The notes: generated by a model not told the origin, from the sequence alone. A stretch of 64,000 nt of DNA from Bradyrhizobium sp. BR 10289 (GCF_019455385.1 NZ_JACOFR010000002.1:1-64000); one strand, 5' to 3'. Numbered from the stretch's first letter, positions 7,668 to 17,205 are shown. Made by a program: numbers and translations.

Positions 7668-9980
7668 GTGCGTGGGACCTCGACAGACGTGACAGACTTC
7701 CAACTTCCATCGCGCCCTGATGCGCGGCTTCGGCAACTTCAGGTAATTTTCTTCGGCGCCGTCAGCATCGTCGCTCTCATCACGCCCCTTGGTTCCGTGC
7801 AGGCGCAGTCGCAGATTCCGTCAGTCGCGGTTGAAGCGCCAGCCCAGCGCGCCCGGCCGGCGGCCGTTGCATCGTCGCGGCAGGCCGCGAGAACACGCAC
7901 CGCCCGAAGCAGCCGACGTGCTCCGGCGCAGCAGGCGGCGCCGACGCAATCCGCATCGAACGGCGCCAATGGCGAGCGCGCCGGCGGCCCCGTGCGCAGC
8001 TTCGTCGCCACGCGCAGCGGCACCGCCACCAAGACCGATACGCCGCTGATCGAGACGCCGCAGTCGGTCTCCATCGTCACCACCGACCAGGTCAGGAATC
8101 AAGGAGCGGTCTCGATCGGCGAGGCCTTGCGCTACACTGCCGGCGTCAGCGGCGACGTCAATGGCGGCTCGGACACCCGCTTTGGCGGCCTCCAGATCCG
8201 CGGCTTCGACATGACCATGCCCGGCCTCTACATCGACGGCTTGCGGATTCCCGCCAGCAATTATGTGCACTTCAATGGCCTTGATCCCTACGGCGCCGAG
8301 CGCCTCGAGGTGCTGAAGGGACCGTCGTCGGCGATGTATGGCGGCAGCGGCACCGGCGGCCTGCTCAACTACGTCACCAAGCTGCCGACCGCGCAGCAGT
8401 TCGGCGAGGTCTCGGTCTCCGGCGGCAGCTTCAACCGCTATCAGGGCCAGTTCGATATGGGCGGCCCCGCCAACAAGGAGGGCACCGTGCTGTGGCGCCT
8501 GACGGGGGTCGTCCGCGACGGCGAGACCCAGGTCGACTTCAGCAAGGACAACCGTGTCTTCATTGCGCCCGCCGTGACCTTCAAGCCGAACGAGGACACC
8601 ACCATCACGTTCCTCGCCAATTACCAGCGCGACCGGGCAGGGTGGGGCCTCCAGTTCCTGCCGGCCTCGGGCACAGTCTGGCCGAACAACGGCCGCACCA
8701 TCCCGGTCTCGTTCTTTGCGGGCGTGCCGAGCTTCGATGCCTTCAACACCGAGATCGCGACGGCCGGTTACCAGCTCTCGCACGACTTCAGCGACACCAT
8801 CACCTTCCGGCAGAACCTGCGCTACGCCTATCAGCACAACGAGGAGAAGGTGTTTTACGGAGGCGGCTATACCGACGAGGCCGCCGGACAGCTCGCGCGT
8901 TATGGAAGCACCAGCAACTCGTACATCAATTCCTTTGCGGTGGACAACCAGCTCCAGGGCAAGTTCACCACCGGCATCCTGAGCCACACGACGCTGGTCG
9001 GGGTCGACTATCGCAACACAACCTTCCGCGACACTGCTTTCAGCGTCACGACGTCGGCGCCAGAGGTCAACGTCTTCAATCCGGTCTACAGCTACGACTG
9101 GAGCATCGGCGCCATGACCGACAACACCGGCGTCAAGCAATCGCAGACCGGCCTCTACGCGCAGGACCAGATCAAGCTCGGCCGGCTGTCGTTCCAGCTT
9201 GGCGGCCGTCAGGACTTCGTGACGACGCAGGTCGACAGCGGTCTCGCCAATACGTCGGTCTCGAAGGATGCCTCGGCCTTCACCGGCCGCGCCGCAATCA
9301 TGTATAATTTCGACAACGGGATCGCGCCGTATTTCAGCTATTCGGAATCGTTCCTGCCGGTGCTGGCGACGGGACAGGGCGGCCAGATGCTCGATCCCGA
9401 GACCGGCGTCCAGTACGAGGTCGGCGTCAAATATCAGCCGCTCGGCTGGAACGCGCTGTTCACCTTCGCCGCCTTCGACCTCACGCGCGACAACGTCGTC
9501 ACCTATGCGCCCGGATCCGTCTTTGCCGATCAGACCGGGCAGGTGAAGTCGCGCGGCCTCGAGCTCGAAGGTACGATGTCGCTCGCTGACGGCTGGAACC
9601 TGCGCGCGGCCTACGCCTATGTCGATGCCGTGGTGACGCAGGATCCGGTGAATGTCGGCAAGGCGCCGGTCACGGTGCCGCTCAACCGCGCTTCGCTGTG
9701 GAGCGACTACACGCTCCAGCATGGTCCGCTCGCGGGTCTCCAGTTCGGCGGCGGCATCCGCTATGTCGGCGCGACCTGGGGCGACGATGCCAATACGTTC
9801 AAGGTCGGAGCATCGACCGTGCTGGACGCGCTACTCGCCTACACCCAGGACAATTGGCGCCTCTCGCTGAACGTCACCAACCTTGCCGATACGCGTTATG
9901 TCGCGGCCTGCTACAGCCTGTCGGGCTGCTTCTATGCGGAGGGGCGCAAGGCGATCGGCAAGCTGACTTACCGCTGGTAG
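7668..9980 (+). CDS. TonB-dependent siderophore receptor
   Basis: 770 residues with this GTG start (another GTG at 7689 is possible; there is no early in-frame ATG). A signal sequence precedes about residue 47 (VQAQS). Next is an unusual Ala/Arg/Gln-rich linker (about 48-105), then the plug domain (DTPLIETPQSVSIVT to about 235) with GGSDTRFGGLQIRGFD, then a 22-strand-type barrel ending in the aromatic residue of ...LTYRW. This plan matches the ferric-siderophore receptor family (FhuA/FoxA-like). It should import a ferric chelate using TonB energy. The downstream PepSY gene 13 bases away supports iron acquisition. Siderophore identity cannot be read from sequence. Confidence 0.9.
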   Translation: MRGTSTDVTDFQLPSRPDARLRQLQVIFFGAVSIVALITPLGSVQAQSQIPSVAVEAPAQRARPAAVASSRQAARTRTARSSRRAPAQQAAPTQSASNGANGERAGGPVRSFVATRSGTATKTDTPLIETPQSVSIVTTDQVRNQGAVSIGEALRYTAGVSGDVNGGSDTRFGGLQIRGFDMTMPGLYIDGLRIPASNYVHFNGLDPYGAERLEVLKGPSSAMYGGSGTGGLLNYVTKLPTAQQFGEVSVSGGSFNRYQGQFDMGGPANKEGTVLWRLTGVVRDGETQVDFSKDNRVFIAPAVTFKPNEDTTITFLANYQRDRAGWGLQFLPASGTVWPNNGRTIPVSFFAGVPSFDAFNTEIATAGYQLSHDFSDTITFRQNLRYAYQHNEEKVFYGGGYTDEAAGQLARYGSTSNSYINSFAVDNQLQGKFTTGILSHTTLVGVDYRNTTFRDTAFSVTTSAPEVNVFNPVYSYDWSIGAMTDNTGVKQSQTGLYAQDQIKLGRLSFQLGGRQDFVTTQVDSGLANTSVSKDASAFTGRAAIMYNFDNGIAPYFSYSESFLPVLATGQGGQMLDPETGVQYEVGVKYQPLGWNALFTFAAFDLTRDNVVTYAPGSVFADQTGQVKSRGLELEGTMSLADGWNLRAAYAYVDAVVTQDPVNVGKAPVTVPLNRASLWSDYTLQHGPLAGLQFGGGIRYVGATWGDDANTFKVGASTVLDALLAYTQDNWRLSLNVTNLADTRYVAACYSLSGCFYAEGRKAIGKLTYRW

Positions 9981-9993
9981 TGAGATCAGAACG

Positions 9994-11283
9994 ATGAGAG
10001 CGATCTTCGGCAGGCTGCATCGCTGGGCGGGACTGCTCACGGCCGGCTTCCTGTTCTTCTCCGGCATCACCGGCGCGATCATCTCCTGGGATCACGAGAT
10101 CGACGACGTTCTGAACAGCCATCTGTTCGACGTCTCGACCAAGGGCCCGGCGATATCCTCGATCGAGCTCGCCAAAATGATCGAGCGGCGCGATCCCAGG
10201 GCGCGCGTCGTCTATCTCTTCATGACGCCGGAGCAGGGGCACTCGCTGTGGTTCTTCGTGATGCCGCGGATCGATCCCGCGACCGGCAAACGCTATCCGC
10301 TTGATTACAACCAGGTCTTCCTCGATCCCAATACCGGCATCGAGCTCGGCAGGCGCTATTGGGGCGCGGTGTGGCCGGTCACGCGCGAAAACTTCGTCTC
10401 GTTTCTCTACAAGCTGCACTACACCATGCACATCCCGGAGTTCTGGGGCAGCGACCGCTGGGGCATGCGCGTGCTCGGGGTGATCGCGATCATCTGGACC
10501 ATCGACTGCTTCGTCGGCTTCTATCTGACGCTGCCCTCGCGGCGCAGCGCGAGGGCCGTGCAGGCGCCGCAAGTGGCGCGGCAGCTCGAGCGCGGCTTCT
10601 GGGCGCGCTGGGCGCCGGCCTGGAGGATCAAGACCTCGGGCAGTGCCTACCGGATCAATTTCGACATCCACCGTGCCTTCAGCCTGTGGACCTGGGGCGC
10701 GCTGTTCATCATCGCCTTCACGGCGTTCTCGCTGAACCTCTATTTCGAGGTGTTCTCGCCGATCATGAAGCTGGTGTCGAACTACACGCCGACGCCTTAT
10801 GAGCAGCGGCCCTATCGCGATCTCGACGATCCGATCGAGCCGAAAATGACCTTCGCCGAGATCGCCGCGCGCGCGGCCGCCGACGGCAAGGCGCGAGGCT
10901 GGACCACGCCGGTGGGCGCGCTCAGCTACGGCCCGGCCCATGGCGTCTATGCTGCCGCCTATTTCCATCCCGGCGACGATCACGGCGCCGGCGGCGTCGG
11001 GCCGGCGCAGCTCTACCACGACAGCGAGGACGGCCGTCCGCTCGGCGAGCGGCTGCCCTGGGTCGGCACCGCCGCCGACATCTTCGTGCAGGCGCAGTTC
11101 CCGCTGCATTCGGGCCGCATCGTCGGACTGTTCGGCCGCATCCTGATCTCGATGATGGGCCTCGTGGTGGCCGCGCTCTCGGTCACCGGCGTTGTGATCT
11201 GGTGGCGCAAGCGCCGCGCCCGCATCCGTGTGCGGGAGACGGCGCTCTCGCGGCTGAACCGGCAGTTGACGCCGGCAGAGTAG
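9994..11283 (+). CDS. PepSY-associated transmembrane protein (iron-uptake reductase-like)
   Basis: 429 residues with an N-terminal helix preceded by FGRLHRWAGLL and three later membrane segments near residues 145-180, 225-255 and 375-405. This is the PepSY_TM architecture, often encoded beside siderophore receptors. Several of these proteins are proposed to act as inner-membrane ferric-siderophore reductases. Conserved histidines such as LHRWAG and KLHYTMHIPE could ligate heme (inference). It follows the receptor by 13 bases, so the two are probably co-transcribed. Confidence 0.85.
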   Translation: MRAIFGRLHRWAGLLTAGFLFFSGITGAIISWDHEIDDVLNSHLFDVSTKGPAISSIELAKMIERRDPRARVVYLFMTPEQGHSLWFFVMPRIDPATGKRYPLDYNQVFLDPNTGIELGRRYWGAVWPVTRENFVSFLYKLHYTMHIPEFWGSDRWGMRVLGVIAIIWTIDCFVGFYLTLPSRRSARAVQAPQVARQLERGFWARWAPAWRIKTSGSAYRINFDIHRAFSLWTWGALFIIAFTAFSLNLYFEVFSPIMKLVSNYTPTPYEQRPYRDLDDPIEPKMTFAEIAARAAADGKARGWTTPVGALSYGPAHGVYAAAYFHPGDDHGAGGVGPAQLYHDSEDGRPLGERLPWVGTAADIFVQAQFPLHSGRIVGLFGRILISMMGLVVAALSVTGVVIWWRKRRARIRVRETALSRLNRQLTPAE

Positions 11284-11360
11284 GGCGCCCGCTCGGCGAT
11301 GAACCTTCCCGCGCGGCACCGGCACAAAGACTGGAGATCGCTCCAGCCTTCGGACCCTGA

Positions 11361-12176
11361 ATGAGATCGCTTGTTTTGCTCTGCCTACTCGCTTTCGCCG
11401 TGCCCGCACACGCCGCCACCCCCGAGCAGCACTATCTCGACCTGCGCGATCGCTACATTGCAAAGTTCTCCAAGGCCAAGGAGAGCGACGAGACTTTCAA
11501 GCAGCACGATGCGGCGCTTAACGAGCTGACAGGCTTGCTGCGTGGCCTCGTTGGACCGGTCACGATCAAGGGGCTGCCGGCGGCGGGCAAGTCGAACGCC
11601 GACACGCTGTTCAAGGGCGATTCCGGCTTCGGCCATCTCGATGGCCTCGGCTTTGCCTCCGAAGGCGACAAGCTGCAAGCCGTCGTGACCACCACGGGCC
11701 TGCTCAAGCACTGGCTGCGCGAGCACCGCGAAGACGGCATGCCGCAGGAGATCGCCGCGGCCTTCAGATCGGAGCGCTTTTATTATCAGGCGATCCAGGA
11801 CTCCGCCTTTGCCAAATATGCGGAGCTGCCGATCACAAAGCCGGCCGGCGCGAGCGCGGCAGTCGCCGTGCTCGGCGTGCGCGGCAATGGCGACCTGAAG
11901 GGCCCGCCGCACGAAATCGACGTCGTCGCGATCCAGGGCGACAAGGTCTACTTCCTCGCGAGCAGCGAGGCCGTGAAGACCGCCGAGATCCCGGCTTGCG
12001 AGAAAGTCTGGAAGCAGATGATGGCGAGGAAGACCCCGCAAGACGCCATGGCCAAGGAAGACCGGGCCATGGAGGCCTACACGAAGTGCTTTGCCAAGGA
12101 AGCGCCGAGCCAAAGCTGGTTTGCGGGGGCGGTGAAGAAGGCGCAGCGGCAGCTGGAGTTGCTGCTGGCGCGGTAG
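11361..12176 (+). CDS. Secreted protein of unknown function
   Basis: 271 residues with a clear signal peptide (cleavage near AHAA|T, about residue 19). The mature protein is helical and charged with no motif that I recognise. Two cysteines near residues 213 and 239 may pair. It begins 77 bases after the PepSY gene on the same strand, so it could be the third gene of the iron-uptake unit. It converges on the IclR regulator, with 49 bases between the stop codons and no obvious terminator. No function is proposed. Confidence 0.7.
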   Translation: MRSLVLLCLLAFAVPAHAATPEQHYLDLRDRYIAKFSKAKESDETFKQHDAALNELTGLLRGLVGPVTIKGLPAAGKSNADTLFKGDSGFGHLDGLGFASEGDKLQAVVTTTGLLKHWLREHREDGMPQEIAAAFRSERFYYQAIQDSAFAKYAELPITKPAGASAAVAVLGVRGNGDLKGPPHEIDVVAIQGDKVYFLASSEAVKTAEIPACEKVWKQMMARKTPQDAMAKEDRAMEAYTKCFAKEAPSQSWFAGAVKKAQRQLELLLAR

Positions 12177-12225
12177 ATTGGCAGGATTAAAGAGGAAACG
12201 GCGGCGCGTCCCGACCAGGCCAGAG

Positions 12226-13011
12226 CTAAACGAGCTTTCCTCTCGCCTTGTTTGCCGCAGACCATCGCCTCTCGATTTCTTTGACGGCGACCTTCATGCT
12301 GGGCAGGTACTTCTTCGCGGCGGCTTCCGGCGTCATCGACGACGAGAAGAAGATGAGATTGAGACTGCCGAGCACGGGGCCACCGCCAGGGATGGCGAGC
12401 GCGATGGCGCTGATACCGGCCTCTGATCCACCGACCGACGAGGCGTATCCGTCCTCCTTCGTCTGCCGCAGGATTTCGTTGATGAAGCGACGATCCTTCG
12501 CCAGGCCTGCGTCTTCCTCGACGAGAGATGCCGTCAGCTCGAGCATCTCGCGGCGCAGCGCAGGCATTGAGGCGGCGAGGATCGCCTTGCCCAAGGCGCT
12601 CCGGACTAACGACCTTCTGCGGCCGACCATAGAGCGATGGACGGAGAAGGGACTGAAGGGATGCGTGCTCTCCCGGATAAGGACCGAGCCAAGTTCGAAG
12701 ACCCCGAAGTCGCTGGGCCACGAAACCTGATCGAGCAGGCCAAACATCGCCGGCAGTGCTGCCTGGCTCGATAGGTCGCGCGACGAAACGCCTTCGCTCA
12801 GGGTGCGCACTTGGGGCGTCAACCCGAACAAGGCGTTCGTTTCGTCGAATGTTACGTAGCCGTCTTCGCGCAGCGTATCGAGCAAACGGTAGCAGGTTGT
12901 CCGGTTGAGGCCGGTTTTCTTCGCGAGTTGCACCACGTTCGACGGCCCGCTCGCGTTGAGCTCATTGATCAGGGCCAACCCTCGGGAAAGTGCCCTGACG
13001 TTGCGGTGCAT
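12226..13011 (-). CDS. IclR-family transcriptional regulator of the adjacent aromatic pathway
   Basis: 261 residues. The N-terminal winged helix-turn-helix (residues about 10-65) reads RGLALINELNASGPSNVVQL then KKTGLNRTTCYRLLDTLRED, and the C-terminal effector domain (about 80-250) is IclR type. Start set at 13011 because GGAGG lies 6 bases upstream; an in-frame ATG at 13044 falls at the end of the operator palindrome. Gene position, divergent from a meta-cleavage operon, matches MhpR, the activator of mhp genes in E. coli. It probably responds to a phenylpropanoid-like aromatic substrate and also controls itself (inference). Confidence 0.88.
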   Translation of the reverse strand: MHRNVRALSRGLALINELNASGPSNVVQLAKKTGLNRTTCYRLLDTLREDGYVTFDETNALFGLTPQVRTLSEGVSSRDLSSQAALPAMFGLLDQVSWPSDFGVFELGSVLIRESTHPFSPFSVHRSMVGRRRSLVRSALGKAILAASMPALRREMLELTASLVEEDAGLAKDRRFINEILRQTKEDGYASSVGGSEAGISAIALAIPGGGPVLGSLNLIFFSSSMTPEAAAKKYLPSMKVAVKEIERRWSAANKARGKLV

Positions 13012-13025
13012 GATCGCCTCCGGAC

Positions 13026-13044
13026 ATGTTCGCAGTGCGAACAT
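13026..13044. promoter_or_regulatory. Perfect 19-bp palindrome, probable IclR operator
   Basis: ATGTTCGCAGTGCGAACAT: 9-base arms with a single central base. It starts 14 bases upstream of the regulator's ATG, next to its GGAGG, and ends 83 bases upstream of the divergent operon's first ATG. Size and symmetry fit IclR-type operators. From this site the regulator could repress itself and act on the catabolic operon. Confidence 0.7.
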
Positions 13045-13127
13045 TTCACAGTCTCAGATGGAATCATAGTTCAATCGGAGGCAATCCATCCCCGCACGCC
13101 TAAAACAGGCGGCGACGGGAGGAAACG

Positions 13128-14345
13128 ATGGTTCATTCAAGGTATTATTTGGCTGCAGCCGTGTGCTTGGCGCTTGCGGCGCCGGCGGCGGCGCAGACCG
13201 CCGGAGGCACTCCGAAGCTCAGCGATGGCAAGGTCAAGATCGGCGTACTGACCGACATCGCCGGTCCGACGTCCATGGCGAACGGCAAGGGCTCGGTGGT
13301 CGCCGCCCAGATGGCCGCCGAAGACTTCGGCGCCGGTCTGAACGTCGAAGTGATCTCGGCCGACCATTCCGGCAAGCCCGACATCGGATCCCAGATCGCT
13401 GGCCGCTGGTTCGACGTGGAAGGCGTCGATGCCGTTGCCGACATGCAGGGCTCGCCGATCGGCTTCGCCGTGCAGAACATGGCCGCGCAGAAGAGCAAGA
13501 TCATGCTGCTCTCGGGATCGACCTCATCGGACTTCAGCGGCAAGGCCTGTTCGCCGCTCACGGTCCAGTGGACGGTCGATACCTACAATCTCGCGAAGGG
13601 CGCCGCCAAGTCCGTGATCGAGGCAGGTGGTACCAAGTGGTACTTCCTGACGGTCGATCAGGCGTACGGCAATGCCCTGACGCGCGATACGTCGGAGCAG
13701 GTCAAGCTCAACGGCGGGCAGGTGGTGGGCAACTCCGTGTTTCCGCCCAACACGTCCGACTTTGCATCCTTTCTGCTGACTGCTTCCAGCGCCGGCGCCA
13801 ACGTCATCGCGATCGCGGCTTCCAGCGGCGATACCGTGACGGCCCTGAAGCAGGCCGATGAGTTCGGGCTGAGCGCAAAAGCCAAGATCGTGCCGCTGCA
13901 ATCGGTGCTGACGGACGTGCAGGCGGTGGGCCTGAAGATCGCCCACGACGCCTATGAAGTGTCTCCGTTTTATTGGGACCGGACGCCCGAAACGCGTGCT
14001 TGGGCCGAGAAATTCTTCGCTAAAGCGAGGCAGATGCCGACCAGTTTCCACGCCGGCGTCTACTCGTCCGTCGCGCACTACCTGAAGGCGGTCAAGGCGA
14101 CGGGCACCGACGACGCGCCGACGGTGATGAAGCAGATGGAAAAGGAGCGCGTACACGACTTCTTCGCGGCCGACGGCTACATCCGCGAAGATCGCAAGAT
14201 GATCCACGACATGTACCTGCTCCAGGTGAAGAAGCCCGGAGAGAACAAGGGTGATTGGGATCTCTACAACGTCGTGCAGACGCTGCCTGGTGAAGCCGTC
14301 AACCGCCCGCTTTCAGAAAGCTCGTGTCCGCTGGTGAAGAAGTAG
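13128..14345 (+). CDS. Branched-chain-amino-acid-type ABC solute-binding protein
   Basis: 405 residues of the periplasmic binding fold type I (LivK/UrtA-like). The signal peptide ends at about residue 23 (PAAAQT). The mature start carries VKIGVLTDIAGPTSMANGKG, and the first lobe contains AEDFGAGLNVEVISADHSGKP. GGGAGGAAACG precedes the ATG. It is the first gene of the aromatic operon, but no permease or ATPase genes are in the cluster. It either works with LivHMGF parts encoded elsewhere or acts as a sensor. In related clusters such proteins bind aromatic acids (family knowledge); the ligand here is inferred from context. Confidence 0.88.
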   Translation: MVHSRYYLAAAVCLALAAPAAAQTAGGTPKLSDGKVKIGVLTDIAGPTSMANGKGSVVAAQMAAEDFGAGLNVEVISADHSGKPDIGSQIAGRWFDVEGVDAVADMQGSPIGFAVQNMAAQKSKIMLLSGSTSSDFSGKACSPLTVQWTVDTYNLAKGAAKSVIEAGGTKWYFLTVDQAYGNALTRDTSEQVKLNGGQVVGNSVFPPNTSDFASFLLTASSAGANVIAIAASSGDTVTALKQADEFGLSAKAKIVPLQSVLTDVQAVGLKIAHDAYEVSPFYWDRTPETRAWAEKFFAKARQMPTSFHAGVYSSVAHYLKAVKATGTDDAPTVMKQMEKERVHDFFAADGYIREDRKMIHDMYLLQVKKPGENKGDWDLYNVVQTLPGEAVNRPLSESSCPLVKK

Positions 14346-14399
14346 CTGGCCGCAGCCAACCGTTCGACAACTCTACTCGGCGTTCGAAGGAATTCGCCC

Positions 14400-15350
14400 A
14401 TGTCAGTCGCTATCGTCTGCGCTTCCCATACTCCCCTGATGTACAAGGGGCCTGCCAGCAATGAGACCGAGCAACGCGTCCGAACCGCGTTCGGACGTCT
14501 CGGAAGCTTCGTGAAGGAGTTCGAGCCGGACTACATCATCCAGTTCGCGCCCGATCACTTCAACGGCTTCTTCTACGACCTGATGCCCTCGTTCTGCGTC
14601 GGAGCCGGAGCCGTCTCCCTGGGCGACTGGGGAGGCGGGACGGGTCCATTGAATGTCCCGGAGAAGACGGCGCTCGAAGTCATCGACCATTTGCGGGCCG
14701 AGGATTTCGACGTCGCGTTGTCCTACCGCATGCCGGTCGATCACGGCTTCGTCCAGTTGTGGGAAGCGATGCTCGGGGACTTCAAGTCCATCCCGATCTT
14801 GCCGATCTTCGTGAACGCTGCCGCTCCGCCGGTCCCAACCTATCGCCGCGCGCGCCAACTCGGTGAATCCGTTGGCCGCTTCGCGATGCGGTCCGGCAAG
14901 CGGGTGCTGTTTGCCGCCTCAGGTGGATTGTCGCACGATCCACCGCTGCCGTCCATCAAGGATGCACCGCCCGAAATCCGTGAACGCCTGATCAACGGCC
15001 GGAATCCGACGGCCGAGGCCAAGGAGGCCCGCGAGAAGCGCGTGCTTGAGGCGGGTGTTCTCGCCGAGGCGGGCAAGGGGCCATGCCAACCGCTCAATCC
15101 CGAATGGGACGCGGGGTTCATGGACATCCTTCGCAGCGGCCAGATCTGGCGCGCAGACGCGCTCGATACCGGCAAGGTCCGCGAAGTCGCGGGACGCGGC
15201 GCCAACGAGGTCCTCGCATGGGTCGCCGCCTTCGGCGCTCTTTCCATGGGCGGCCAATTCGAGATGGACCAGGAATTCTACGAAGCTATTCCGGGGTGGA
15301 TCGCCGGCATGGCGATGATGGCGGCGAGGCAGGCCGACGGCGCTCATTGA
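14400..15350 (+). CDS. mhpB: Class III extradiol dioxygenase, MhpB-like (2,3-dihydroxyphenylpropionate 1,2-dioxygenase)
   Basis: 316 residues, close to E. coli MhpB (314). It belongs to the LigB superfamily. Histidines at 115 (PVDHGFVQ) and 179 (GGLSHD) fall at the numbers of the catalytic acid/base histidines of MhpB, and SHTP at 9-12 supplies an iron-site histidine. The enzyme opens the ring of a catechol next to the hydroxyls, using Fe(II) and O2. It sits 54 bases after the binding-protein gene, ahead of the hydroxylase and C-C hydrolase. The exact substrate could be another 3-substituted catechol. Confidence 0.9.
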   Translation: MSVAIVCASHTPLMYKGPASNETEQRVRTAFGRLGSFVKEFEPDYIIQFAPDHFNGFFYDLMPSFCVGAGAVSLGDWGGGTGPLNVPEKTALEVIDHLRAEDFDVALSYRMPVDHGFVQLWEAMLGDFKSIPILPIFVNAAAPPVPTYRRARQLGESVGRFAMRSGKRVLFAASGGLSHDPPLPSIKDAPPEIRERLINGRNPTAEAKEAREKRVLEAGVLAEAGKGPCQPLNPEWDAGFMDILRSGQIWRADALDTGKVREVAGRGANEVLAWVAAFGALSMGGQFEMDQEFYEAIPGWIAGMAMMAARQADGAH

Positions 15351-15393
15351 TCGACTAAAGCCCGCGCGAATGCGGGCATCGCGGAGCAGGCAA

Positions 15394-17205
15394 ATGGCAT
15401 ACGAAACGGACGTGCTCATCATCGGCGCCGGCCCCACGGGCTCGACGACCGCCCTGGCGCTCGCCAATTGCGGCGTTCGCAGTCACATCGTATCGCGCGG
15501 CAACTGGATGGCCGACAGCCCGCGCGCCCACATCACGAACCAGCGCGCCAACGAGGTCTTCCGCGATCTCGGGATCGCAGAGGACGTAGCCCGGTACGCG
15601 AGCCCCTGGGAACTCATGGGCGACACGACCTTTACGACCAGCCTGGCCGGCTCCGAACTGATCCGGATGCGGACGTGGGGGACCGGCGACGACCGCCGCG
15701 GCGATTATCTGCGCGCAAGCCCCTGCGGCATGGTCGACATCATCCAACCATTGCTCGAGCCAATTCTATTCCAAAAGGCAGCGGAGAAGGGCGCGACCTT
15801 CGCGTTCAACACCGAGTACATCCGGCATGAGCAGGATGCGGACGGTGTGACGGCCACGCTGCGCGATCGCCTGGACGGGCGAGAGTACACCGTCCGCGCC
15901 CGTTATATGGTCGGCGCGGACGGCGCGCGCTCGATGGTGGTGGACCATCTGGGCTTGCCGATCGAAGGCCAGATGGCGCGCGCTGGCACCGTCTACACCG
16001 TCTTCAACTGTGACCTGACCAAATACAGCAAACACCGGCCCAGCATCCTGAACTGGATCGTGACGCCGGATGCGAGCTTCGGTGAGATCGGAATGGGCCT
16101 GCTGCGGGCCGTGCATCCGTGGACGCAGTGGATCGCCGGTTGGGGTTTCGACATCAGCAAGGGCGAGCCGGACCTGTCGCCGGAAGCGATCATTCCGAAG
16201 ATCAAGGTGCTGATAGGAGATCCATCGGTCGACATTGACATCGTCCGGACGTCGATCTGGTACGTGAACCAGGCCTATGCGACCGAGTATTCGAAAGGCA
16301 GGGTGCACTGCGGCGGCGATGCGGTCCACCGGCACCCGCCGTCGAGCGGATTGGGAAACAACACCTGCGTTCAGGACGCCCACAACCTCGGTTGGAAGCT
16401 CGCCTACTCGGTAAAGGGCTGGGCCGGTCCGAAGCTGCTGGAAAGCTACTCGCAGGAGCGGGCACCGGTCGGAAAGCAGATCGTGCTGCGGGCGAACCAG
16501 TCCCGGCTCGATTACGCCCCGCTGAACGCGTGCTTCAGGGTGCAGGGCGCCGAGAACCCGGTCGCGGCCGGCATCGCGCGCTTCCGCGATCCGGGTCCGG
16601 ATGGTGTGGCCGCCCGGAAGGCGGCGCAGGCCGCGCTGGACCTGAAGCAAACCGAATTCAATGCCCAGGGAACCGAGATGAACCAGCGGTACGAATCCTC
16701 GGCCGTGATTCCAGACGTCGGTGCCAAGCCGGAGGAGTGGCGGCGCGATCGCGGCCTCTACAATCAGCCGACCTCGCGCCCGGGTGCCAAGATCCCGCAT
16801 GCATGGCTCGTCGACCGTCAGGGCTTGCGCGTGTCGACGCTCGACGTGACCGGAAAGGGCCTCTTCACTGTCGTGACCGGCCTCGCCGGCGGGGCATGGA
16901 AGGAGGCGGCGCTGCGCCTCGATCTGCCATTCCTCCGCGTCGTGGTGACGGGCTCGCCGGAGGCGCAGGACCTCTATTGCGAGTGGCAGCGCATCCGCGA
17001 GATCGAGGAAGCTGGAGTTCTGCTGGTTCGCCCCGATGGCGTCGTCGCCTGGCGAGACATCGAGGGGACGTCGGACGCAAGCGTGGCCCTCGGCCGGCTC
17101 AGTGCAGCCATCCGGACGGTCCTCGATCTCCCAGACCTCTCGGCCATCCCGCGCGAGAAACCTTCCTCTCCGACGAAACCCAGCGGCACGCCGCTTTTCG
17201 CCTGA
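15394..17205 (+). CDS. mhpA: FAD-dependent aromatic hydroxylase, MhpA-like
   Basis: 603 residues of the flavin monooxygenase (phenol hydroxylase/MhpA) family. The FAD-binding site VLIIGAGPTGSTTALAL is at about residues 7-23. The second motif is VGADGARS (about 174-181), and the third, GGDAVHRHPPSSGLG, begins near residue 307. The C-terminal thioredoxin-like lobe spans about 490-600. It hydroxylates a phenol to the catechol that the preceding dioxygenase cleaves, using NAD(P)H. Start chosen at 15394 (MAYETDVLIIG) after GCGGAGCAGG; an upstream ATG at 15370 is less likely. Order B-A-C-D differs from the E. coli order A-B-C-D. Confidence 0.9.
   Translation: MAYETDVLIIGAGPTGSTTALALANCGVRSHIVSRGNWMADSPRAHITNQRANEVFRDLGIAEDVARYASPWELMGDTTFTTSLAGSELIRMRTWGTGDDRRGDYLRASPCGMVDIIQPLLEPILFQKAAEKGATFAFNTEYIRHEQDADGVTATLRDRLDGREYTVRARYMVGADGARSMVVDHLGLPIEGQMARAGTVYTVFNCDLTKYSKHRPSILNWIVTPDASFGEIGMGLLRAVHPWTQWIAGWGFDISKGEPDLSPEAIIPKIKVLIGDPSVDIDIVRTSIWYVNQAYATEYSKGRVHCGGDAVHRHPPSSGLGNNTCVQDAHNLGWKLAYSVKGWAGPKLLESYSQERAPVGKQIVLRANQSRLDYAPLNACFRVQGAENPVAAGIARFRDPGPDGVAARKAAQAALDLKQTEFNAQGTEMNQRYESSAVIPDVGAKPEEWRRDRGLYNQPTSRPGAKIPHAWLVDRQGLRVSTLDVTGKGLFTVVTGLAGGAWKEAALRLDLPFLRVVVTGSPEAQDLYCEWQRIREIEEAGVLLVRPDGVVAWRDIEGTSDASVALGRLSAAIRTVLDLPDLSAIPREKPSSPTKPSGTPLFA

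Noticed and set aside
7821..9722. Long minus-strand open frame (633 codons) over the siderophore receptor
   Set aside because: It is the antisense shadow of a GC-rich gene. It is rich in Arg, His and Val as expected from reversed codon bias, has no domain, and the plus-strand receptor is certain.
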